DNA from: Promethearchaeota archaeon
GTDB taxonomy: Archaea > Asgardarchaeota > Lokiarchaeia > Sigynarchaeales > SOKP01
Direction of reading: 5' to 3'
Assembly (NCBI GenBank): GCA_019057775.1
Contig: JAHLWT010000285.1
Coordinates: forward strand, 1 to 5,159
Length of the DNA: 5,159 nucleotides
The number at the start of each line of letters is the position of its first letter. The first letter of the stretch is position 1. Position numbers and translations under genes: made by a program. This document shows positions 1 through 4,551 of this stretch, one piece after another. The notes beneath the pieces are model-generated. The model was not told where the DNA came from, ran no database searches, and was given only the letters and a program-made list of their open reading frames with translations.

Positions 1-1
1 A

Positions 2-1945
2 AAAGATCTGAAGGTTGGTAAACCATTAAGTAAAATTATCAGTGGAGGGCAGCGTAAAAGAGTTAATATTTCGCTTGAATTGATCCGTGAACCATCTGTT
101 CTGTTTGTTGATGAACCTACTTCAGGCTTATCGTCAGTGGATTCAGAGATGGTATTGAATTTACTGAAAGAACAAGCGTGCAAAGGGAAACTGGTGATTG
201 TAAATATTCATCAACCGTCTTCCGATTTATATAAGATGTTTGATAAAATCATAATCCTAGATAAAGGTGGATATCAGATTTACTATGGGAACCCAACAGA
301 GGCAATAGTTTATTTTAAAACCATGAGCAATCATGCAAATCCAGATGAATGTCAATGCATAAAATGTGGGAATGTTAATCCAGACCATGTATTACAGATT
401 ATTGAAGCAAAAGTCGTTAATGAACACGGGAAATTAACACGTACCAGAAAAGTCACACCAAAAGAATGGTTTAGGTTGTTTCAAAAAAACTTTAACCTGA
501 AACGTCAAATTGAGTTGCTTAAAGAAAAACTTCCGGAAAATTATTATAGTATTCCAGGATTATTTAAACAGTTAAAGATATTTTTCATCCGGGATTTATT
601 ATCCAAACTGACGAATAAGCAATACATCCTCATAATCCTTCTGGAAGCACCTTTACTGGCCTTTATATTTGCTTATTTCACCAAATATATCAGTGGGATA
701 CAGGGCAATCCGGATGAGTATGTATTTAGAAACAACGAAAACCTGCCGGCATATTTGTTCATGAGTGTTGTGGTATCCCTGTTCCTTGGCCTGATAATCA
801 GTTCAGAAGAAATTATCAAAGACAGAAAGATACTGCATAGGGAGTCATTTTTAAACCTAAGCCGGCTTAGTTATTTGAATTCGAAAATATTAATAATGTT
901 TATGTTATCGGCAATTCAAACAATATCATATGTTATTATCGGAAATACAATATTAGGCATAAAAGGGATGACATTAAGTTACTGGCTGGTTCTTTTTACT
1001 ACCTCCTGTTTCGCAAATTTGCTGGGATTAAATATCTCATCCGGATTTAATTCTGTAACTAACATTTACATAATAATCCCTTTCTTTTTGATTCCGCAGT
1101 TATTATTCAGCGGGGTGATAGTAAAGTTCGATAAGCTGCATAAAAACCTCACTTCATATGAATTTGTTCCTGTTATTGGCGACCTGATGACATCACGGTG
1201 GGCATATGAAGCTCTGGCTGTGGAACAATTTAAAAACAATAATTATCAAAAGCTCTTTTTTGCATTTGACCAGGAAATAAGCAATTCGGATTATTATGCT
1301 TCTTTTCTAATTCCGAGTCTCCAAAACAAATTAACTGAATCGGAAATATATATCAACACTAAAAAAAATCAAGAGCAAACCATTCAAAACCTGAAATTAC
1401 TAAAAGAACAGATCCGGATATTGAGAGCCTCAACCCCTTTCCCTTTTGAAAATCCGGATAAGTTGAACATAAATTCATTTAGTAAATCAATAGCTGTAGA
1501 AACTAAAAATTATTTAGAGCAACTAAAAACCTATTATCGTAAGAAAAAATTGCAGGCAGTATCGGAAAAGGAGAAAAAGAATGAAGAGCTTAGTGATCAA
1601 TTAGGAAGAGAAGAAACTTTAAAATTAAAAAGTGATTATCATAATGTCAGCCTGGAAGATCTGGTACTGAAGAAAAAGGAGATTTACAAGATCGTTGAAA
1701 TTAATAACCGCTTGATCAGGAAATTCAGACCAATTTATATGGAACCCACATCAAATTATGGAAGAGCCCACTTCTATGCACCAGTGAAGATAATTGGAAA
1801 TAGGATTATCGATACATTTTGGTTTAATATAATCGTTATCTGGATAACTTCTTTAATTTTATTTGTGACCCTTTATTATGATCTGATAAGGAAAATAGTT
1901 ACATATTTTGAAAATATCCGGCTAAGAAAATCAGATCTTGGTTGA
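2..1945 (+). CDS. ABC exporter, fused ATPase and ABC2-type membrane domain (ABCG-like), 5' partial
   Basis: The reading frame is open from base 2, so the gene enters from the left; the TTG at 80 is internal and not a start. 647 residues are visible. Residues 13-27 carry the ABC signature (ISGGQRKRVNI...), 34-39 Walker B (LFVDEP), 41-47 the D-loop (SGLSSVD) and His70 the switch histidine (NIHQP); Walker A and the Q-loop lie outside. After a linker with a Cys cluster (CQCIKCG, 117-123) and an NPDHVL segment resembling the ABCG NPAD motif, about five membrane spans follow (roughly 209-231, 250-268, 293-316, 326-344, 354-373), then a hydrophilic stretch of about 230 residues with Lys/Glu/Leu-rich coiled coil (about 451-571), and a last span (606-626). 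This is ABCG order: ATPase first, six spans, large loop between spans 5 and 6. It probably exports a lipid or hydrophobic compound from the inner membrane; the substrate cannot be told. No clear terminator follows. Confidence 0.93.
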   Translation, partial: KDLKVGKPLSKIISGGQRKRVNISLELIREPSVLFVDEPTSGLSSVDSEMVLNLLKEQACKGKLVIVNIHQPSSDLYKMFDKIIILDKGGYQIYYGNPTEAIVYFKTMSNHANPDECQCIKCGNVNPDHVLQIIEAKVVNEHGKLTRTRKVTPKEWFRLFQKNFNLKRQIELLKEKLPENYYSIPGLFKQLKIFFIRDLLSKLTNKQYILIILLEAPLLAFIFAYFTKYISGIQGNPDEYVFRNNENLPAYLFMSVVVSLFLGLIISSEEIIKDRKILHRESFLNLSRLSYLNSKILIMFMLSAIQTISYVIIGNTILGIKGMTLSYWLVLFTTSCFANLLGLNISSGFNSVTNIYIIIPFFLIPQLLFSGVIVKFDKLHKNLTSYEFVPVIGDLMTSRWAYEALAVEQFKNNNYQKLFFAFDQEISNSDYYASFLIPSLQNKLTESEIYINTKKNQEQTIQNLKLLKEQIRILRASTPFPFENPDKLNINSFSKSIAVETKNYLEQLKTYYRKKKLQAVSEKEKKNEELSDQLGREETLKLKSDYHNVSLEDLVLKKKEIYKIVEINNRLIRKFRPIYMEPTSNYGRAHFYAPVKIIGNRIIDTFWFNIIVIWITSLILFVTLYYDLIRKIVTYFENIRLRKSDLG

Positions 1946-1987
1946 AGAAGCCCTAAAAAACTTAAAGAAGGCTATTAATATACAGAT

Positions 1988-2041
1988 TGTGGGGTGGAGA
2001 GCGGAAAATCGTCTTACTGCTTTGCCGGATGTGGGGTGGAG
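1988..2041. repeat. Short direct repeat TGTGGGGTGGAG, two copies 42 bp apart
   Basis: TGTGGGGTGGAG occurs at 1988-1999 and 2030-2041. Similarity extends a little on both sides (GAT before each, with one extra T in copy 1; CGG after each, with an extra AG in copy 1). The offset of 42 bp is four helical turns, so a paired protein-binding site is possible, but a small duplication is as likely. No known motif is recognised. Confidence 0.4.
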
Positions 2042-2230
2042 CGGTCCGACGAATAAGGAGTGAGCAGAGAATTTTGGCACTTATGCCTTTTTGTTATCCT
2101 TTAAAGGCATATCTAAATAAAACGGATAGTTTGGGTTTCTGTCCACTTGTCAGTATTAATGCTCTGGATATTCGTGATCCTATAGTAAAAGGATTTTCAA
2201 GGTTATTCGTGCAGAAAAATTCAATAAAAA

Positions 2231-2243
2231 TCCGCTTAGCGGA
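2231..2243 (-). terminator. Weak possible minus-strand terminator
   Basis: On the minus strand TCCGC-TAA-GCGGA forms a 5-bp hairpin followed by TTTTTATTG. The stem is short and no gene on this strand clearly needs a terminator here, unless transcripts of the distant dehydrogenase gene read this far. It may be fortuitous. Confidence 0.2.
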
Positions 2244-2291
2244 CTAAAAAAAAGACCCGGTGAGTCGTTCTACAAAAAAAGCTTTTTTAAG

Positions 2292-2322
2292 TTTCTCAAT
2301 AAGAAAAAAACAGTTACTTTTG
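2292..2322 (+). promoter_or_regulatory. Bacteroidota-type promoter of the tRNA-Asp gene
   Basis: TACTTTTG at 2315-2322 matches the Bacteroidota -7 consensus TAnnTTTG exactly. TTTC at 2292-2295, 19 bp upstream, is one base from the -33 TTTG element, and this spacing is usual for the class. Transcription would begin near 2329, leaving a leader of about 10 bases before the mature tRNA. The AT-rich tract upstream (2274-2290) could add to promoter strength. Confidence 0.75.
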
Positions 2323-2338
2323 CAACGCTAAAGAAAAT

Positions 2339-2413
2339 GGTGACGTAGTTCAGTTTGGTTAGAATGCCGGCCTGTCACGCCGGAGGTCGCGAGTTCGAGT
2401 CTCGTCGTCACCG
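2339..2413 (+). tRNA. tRNA-Asp, anticodon GTC
   Basis: A complete cloverleaf can be drawn. The acceptor stem GGTGACG (2339-2345) pairs with CGTCACC (2406-2412), with G discriminator at 2413. The D stem GTTC/GAAT (2348-2351/2362-2365) holds a loop with GG. The anticodon stem CCGGC/GCCGG (2367-2371/2379-2383) encloses CTGTCAC with anticodon GTC at 2374-2376. The variable loop is AGGTC. The T stem GCGAG/CTCGT (2389-2393/2401-2405) encloses TTCGAGT. The discriminator is followed by CACCA, so CCA is not encoded directly after position 73 and would be added by nucleotidyltransferase. The G discriminator and GTC anticodon are Asp identity elements. Its 3' end is repeated twice downstream. Confidence 0.97.
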
Positions 2414-2539
2414 CACCAGACAAAAACCCCGCAGTCATGTGGGGTTTTTTATTTTCCTGAATGCGTTGCAAACTTGTTTGCATAAGCATGATTGGGAAAT
2501 AAAAAATCGGTGGCGAAGCTAGCGGTTTTTGTCTGGTGC
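2413..2539. repeat. Palindromic cassette 1 downstream of tRNA-Asp
   Basis: This non-coding element is folded by inverted repeats in nested order. The outer arms GCACCAGACAAAAACC (2413-2428) and GGTTTTTGTCTGGTGC (2524-2539) are perfect over 16 bp; the left arm starts on the tRNA discriminator base. Inside are a left hairpin (the terminator at 2422-2455), a middle stem TTTTTTATTTTCC (2445-2457) with GGAAATAAAAAA (2495-2506) and one bulged T, and an apical structure ATGC...GCAT (2461-2464/2486-2489) enclosing TGCAAA-CTTG-TTTGCA (2467-2482). A small right hairpin TGGC-GAA-GCTA lies at 2511-2521. No plausible protein is encoded. The plan is the same as in cassette 2 although the bases differ. It may be a small mobile or recombination-derived element; this is inference. 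Confidence 0.75.
2422..2455 (+). terminator. Intrinsic terminator of tRNA-Asp, usable on both strands
   Basis: AAAAACCCC (2422-2430) pairs with GGGGTTTTT (2441-2449); the stem can extend inward as CCCCGCA/TGTGGGG with one G-U pair and a GTCA loop. A T-run (2445-2450, then ATTTT) follows. On the minus strand the same hairpin is followed by TTTTTGTC, so it may also stop transcripts of the convergent dehydrogenase gene. Its left strand is also part of the 16-bp outer arm of cassette 1, so the two foldings compete. Confidence 0.85.
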
Positions 2540-2543
2540 AAAG

Positions 2544-2576
2544 TGCCCCCCTGAGTCCGCCGACCGAAGGGAGGCA
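2544..2576. repeat. Tail hairpin of cassette 1
   Basis: TGCCCCCCT (2544-2552) pairs with AGGGAGGCA (2568-2576) with one C-A mismatch. The loop contains GAGTCC and a possible inner GTC-CGCC-GAC hairpin. It ends on the first base of the second tRNA-end copy. The second cassette has a different hairpin at the equivalent place, also next to GAGTCC. No T-run follows, so it is not an intrinsic terminator. Confidence 0.55.
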
Positions 2577-2593
2577 GTCTCGTCGTCACCGCA
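2576..2593 (+). repeat. Second copy of the tRNA-Asp 3' end
   Basis: AGTCTCGTCGTCACCGCA is identical over 18 bases to 2398-2415, which covers the 3' part of the T-arm, the acceptor 3' strand, the discriminator and two bases beyond. No other part of a tRNA is recognisable upstream, so it is a tRNA fragment and not a gene. Its end lies exactly 178 bp from the equivalent point in the tRNA gene. It could be an attachment-site core or a duplication boundary. Confidence 0.9.
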
Positions 2594-2594
2594 A

Positions 2595-2716
2595 CAACCC
2601 AAACACCGTCCTGATTAAAGGGCGGTGTTTTCTTTTTCGGCACACGATGAATGTTTACATTCAAAAGTGTGCAGGAAAAGAAAGTATCAATTGCGGAGCA
2701 ATTGGTGTTTGGGTTG
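2595..2716. repeat. Palindromic cassette 2 downstream of tRNA-Asp
   Basis: The outer arms CAACCCAAACACC (2595-2607) and GGTGTTTGGGTTG (2704-2716) are perfect over 13 bp. Inside are the terminator hairpin (2602-2629), a middle stem TTTCTTTT (2629-2636) with AAAAGAAA (2676-2683), and an apical hairpin GCACAC/GTGTGC (2640-2645/2667-2672) enclosing TGAATG-TTTA-CATTCA (2648-2663). The right hairpin is CAATTGC-GGA-GCAATTG (2688-2704). Order and nesting match cassette 1, including the GC-GRA-GC tip of the right hairpin, but the arms share almost no sequence. Short frames crossing it on both strands look like shadows of the palindrome, not genes. Confidence 0.75.
2602..2638 (+). terminator. Intrinsic terminator inside cassette 2
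   Basis: AACACCGTCC (2602-2611) pairs with GGGCGGTGTT (2620-2629), ten pairs with one G-U, around an 8-base loop TGATTAAA, followed by TTTTCTTTTTC. It sits just after the second tRNA-end copy, exactly as the first terminator sits after the tRNA. It shares AACACC with the outer arm of cassette 2, so terminator and outer stem exclude each other. On the minus strand the T-run is short. Confidence 0.8.
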
Positions 2717-2738
2717 ATGAATATCCCCAATAGAGTCC

Positions 2739-2762
2739 ACGGTTCGCCAAATGGCGAACCGT
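2739..2762. repeat. Tail hairpin of cassette 2
   Basis: ACGGTTCGCCA (2739-2749) and TGGCGAACCGT (2752-2762) are a perfect 11-bp inverted repeat around AA. GAGTCC (2733-2738) comes directly before and the third tRNA-end copy starts two bases after. Neither strand has a following T-run, so it is not a standard terminator, although it could stabilise or protect the 3' end of dehydrogenase transcripts. Confidence 0.7.
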
Positions 2763-2764
2763 AA

Positions 2765-2780
2765 TCTCGTCGTCACCGCA
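2765..2780 (+). repeat. Third copy of the tRNA-Asp 3' end
   Basis: TCTCGTCGTCACCGCA matches 2400-2415 and 2578-2593 exactly. Copies 2 and 3 also share the following ACAA, whereas the tRNA itself is followed by CCAG. Its end is 187 bp from that of copy 2. It lies 12 bases from the stop codon of the convergent dehydrogenase gene and closes the array. Confidence 0.88.
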
Positions 2781-2792
2781 ACAAAAATCATA

Positions 2793-4445
2793 TCACCTGC
2801 CCAGCACTTCTCTTTTAATTCTTTGAATATGTCCGCGTCCCATAGCCTTTACTTCGCAACCCAATTCAAAGTAACGATAGATCTTGTCATCTGTAAGTAT
2901 CCCAAAACAATCGATTACCACAATCGGAGAACCGGATGATTTCACAACTTCTTCAGGCGACAGATCCATGTATTCTTTATGCGGAACAGCAAAAATAACG
3001 GCTTCAACTCCTCCCAGGGCTTTATCCAGATCTTTCAGAACGGTGATATTTTTCAGCATATCCTGGTTTCTGAAAAACCGTTTCCATGAATGGCCCGGAG
3101 CAGGATAAACATCCTGTTCTTCCAGTTCGTACCAATGCTCAACATAAGGATCATGTATCCTCATTTCAGCACCCATTTCAGTTAGCTTGCTAACAACCAG
3201 CTCACTGCCACTATATCGTGTATCACCAACATCTTGCCTGTAGCTTGCCCCACATATAAGAACATCTGCACCGGCAATATGTCTTGCCATATTACGCAAT
3301 GCATCACGGGTAAGCTGAGCAACATGCAAACCACGTGTATCATTTATGTCAATTGCTGTAGGAGTAATTTTAAACATGGTATCACCATCTTCAAAGCCAA
3401 GAATATGCTTATAAGCCCAATAGCCCAAACCGCCATCTTTTGGAAGGCAGTAGCCTCCAATACCTGGGCCGGGGAAAATAATATTGCTATGGGTTGGTCG
3501 AACTTTTATGACTTTAATAACTTTTACCAGGTCTACACCATTCTTTTCCGAAAACAGGCTCCATTCATTCAGAAAAGCCAATATTGTAGCACGATAGGAA
3601 TTCTCAACAATCTTAGTGGTTTCTGATTCAATCGGACGATCCATTACCGTTAGAGGAAAATCACGTGTATTCAGCACTTCTTTTAAAAACTTTTCTACAC
3701 GTTCCTGCGCCACCTGATCACATCCGGCACATACTCTCCAAAAATCCCGAATGCTCGATACGTATTCCTTGCCCGGCATAACACGTTCAAAACTATGTGC
3801 AAGGATTGGTATGGCATCTAAACCACGTTGGGCAAATGCTTTTTTCAGGATTGGCCAGGCAATAAATTCTGTGGTTCCCGGTGCTACAGTCGTTTCGATT
3901 AAAACGAGGCAGTCAGGTGGTATCTTCTGACCAATGGTTTTCAGAGTAGCTTCAAGCGCAGCCATATCAGCTTCGCCTGTCCGCATATTGCCAAGGTCGG
4001 ATTTAATATAATCGCATTGAACATCAACAACAACACAATCTGCCAGGTTCAGGCAGTCACTGTTAAATGTTGCGACCAGGGTTTCCTTCTTGAGCACTGT
4101 ACGCTTAATCATCTCATCAACCTCGGGATCTTCTGCCTTTACAGGCGCAACTCCACGATTGAGCAGTGGTATCTTCCAGTAGCTCCTGGTACTGGGCCTT
4201 TGACAACCAATAACAAACTTGGTTGAGGAACCATTTTCGTCTTCTGTATCAGCAACAATTGCAGCCATAACTGCTCCGACAAAGCCAATCCCCATAACAA
4301 CAACAATTTCCTTTTTGTCTTTACGTGCAAGTTCTACTAAATTTTTAACACGTTCATATTCTTTCTGATAATCCTGCTCCGGTGGCAAAGCAAACTCTTC
4401 TCCAGCCGGACTAACTGAAATGTTTTTTTTATTTTCCATCATCAT
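2793..4445 (-). CDS. Nucleotide-sugar dehydrogenase, UDP-glucose/GDP-mannose dehydrogenase family
   Basis: The protein probably oxidises C6 of a nucleotide sugar to the acid in two steps with NAD(P), supplying surface-polysaccharide synthesis in the cytoplasm. Counting from the first of three tandem ATGs (4445), it has 550 residues. The Rossmann motif GIGFVG is at 52-57, ETTVAPGTT at 184-192 and FERVMPG at 219-225. The central helix region has Lys278, Asn282 and NE at 293-294. GPGIGGYCLPKD at 326-337 holds the catalytic Cys333. The C-terminal domain begins near 395 with GASYRQDVGDTR, where Arg403 stands in place of the common Lys. Family members usually have 430-470 residues; here about 45 extra residues precede the first Rossmann fold. 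The usual acidic residue ending strand 2 is Gln82, followed by Arg83. An upstream in-frame TTG (4499) is unlikely as start. Exact substrate (UDP-glucose, UDP-ManNAc or another) cannot be decided. The gene converges on the tRNA locus and diverges from eda. Confidence 0.93.
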   Translation of the reverse strand: MMMENKKNISVSPAGEEFALPPEQDYQKEYERVKNLVELARKDKKEIVVVMGIGFVGAVMAAIVADTEDENGSSTKFVIGCQRPSTRSYWKIPLLNRGVAPVKAEDPEVDEMIKRTVLKKETLVATFNSDCLNLADCVVVDVQCDYIKSDLGNMRTGEADMAALEATLKTIGQKIPPDCLVLIETTVAPGTTEFIAWPILKKAFAQRGLDAIPILAHSFERVMPGKEYVSSIRDFWRVCAGCDQVAQERVEKFLKEVLNTRDFPLTVMDRPIESETTKIVENSYRATILAFLNEWSLFSEKNGVDLVKVIKVIKVRPTHSNIIFPGPGIGGYCLPKDGGLGYWAYKHILGFEDGDTMFKITPTAIDINDTRGLHVAQLTRDALRNMARHIAGADVLICGASYRQDVGDTRYSGSELVVSKLTEMGAEMRIHDPYVEHWYELEEQDVYPAPGHSWKRFFRNQDMLKNITVLKDLDKALGGVEAVIFAVPHKEYMDLSPEEVVKSSGSPIVVIDCFGILTDDKIYRYFELGCEVKAMGRGHIQRIKREVLGR

Positions 4446-4515
4446 AATAATTAATTGTATTAAAATTGTTTTAGTATTTTTACTCTGCGTGAGACACAAT
4501 TAAAAGTACTGTGAC

Positions 4516-4545
4516 GAAAAGTAGGAAAAAAACTTTTAAAATCAA
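4516..4545 (-). promoter_or_regulatory. Candidate promoter of the nucleotide-sugar dehydrogenase gene
   Basis: On the minus strand, TTG (4545-4543) and TACTTTTC (4523-4516) are separated by 19 bases. This fits the Bacteroidota -33/-7 layout, with one mismatch to TAnnTTTG at the last base. The predicted leader is about 60 bases. The site ends only 6 bases before the eda start codon, so RNA polymerase bound here would compete with transcription of eda. Confidence 0.45.
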
Positions 4546-4551
4546 CGGAAA

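Larger units (their letters stand above)
1946..2291. other. Non-coding stretch between ABC exporter and tRNA
   Basis: No convincing gene is seen. An 86-codon frame (1987-2247, +) starts on TTG, has no ribosome-binding signal and reads as low-complexity protein with no family resemblance, so I do not call it. The stretch holds a 12-base direct repeat (1988-1999 and 2030-2041), a 9-bp AT-rich inverted repeat (TATGCCTTT 2082-2090 with AAAGGCATA 2103-2111, 12-base loop, no T-run after it), a 5-bp hairpin TCCGC-TTA-GCGGA near 2231-2243, and an A/T palindrome AAAAAAGCTTTTTT at 2275-2288 just upstream of the tRNA promoter. It could be 3' UTR of the exporter plus the remains of a lost gene. Confidence 0.5.

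Noticed and set aside
80..82. TTG as start codon of the ABC exporter
   Set aside because: The same frame is open to the left edge and encodes the ABC signature before it, so the true start is outside the window.
2082..2111. Terminator of the ABC exporter gene
   Set aside because: The 9-bp inverted repeat is AT-rich with a 12-base loop and has no T-run on either side that fits an intrinsic terminator.
1987..2247. 86-codon plus-strand frame
   Set aside because: TTG start, no ribosome-binding signal, no recognisable domain, and repeat-derived N-terminus; probably non-coding.
2576..2593. A second or third tRNA-Asp gene
   Set aside because: Only the 3' end (at most 18 bases) is present; no D-arm, anticodon arm or 5' acceptor strand can be found upstream of copies 2 and 3.
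2413..2716. Insertion sequence with transposase
   Set aside because: Inverted repeats are present, but there is no transposase frame and no evident target-site duplication other than the tRNA-end repeats.
2449..2730. 93-codon minus-strand frame across the cassettes
   Set aside because: It reads through palindrome arms, a tRNA-end copy and terminator hairpins, with no protein-family resemblance. It is explained by the non-coding structure.
2398..2780. CRISPR array
   Set aside because: There are only three repeats of 16-18 bases, spacing is 178-187 bp instead of about 60-75, the repeat is tRNA sequence, and no cas genes are present.
4446..4499. Upstream TTG start for the dehydrogenase
   Set aside because: The extra 18 residues are unlike the family and the first in-frame ATG triplet at 4445-4437 is a better start; TTG starts are less common.
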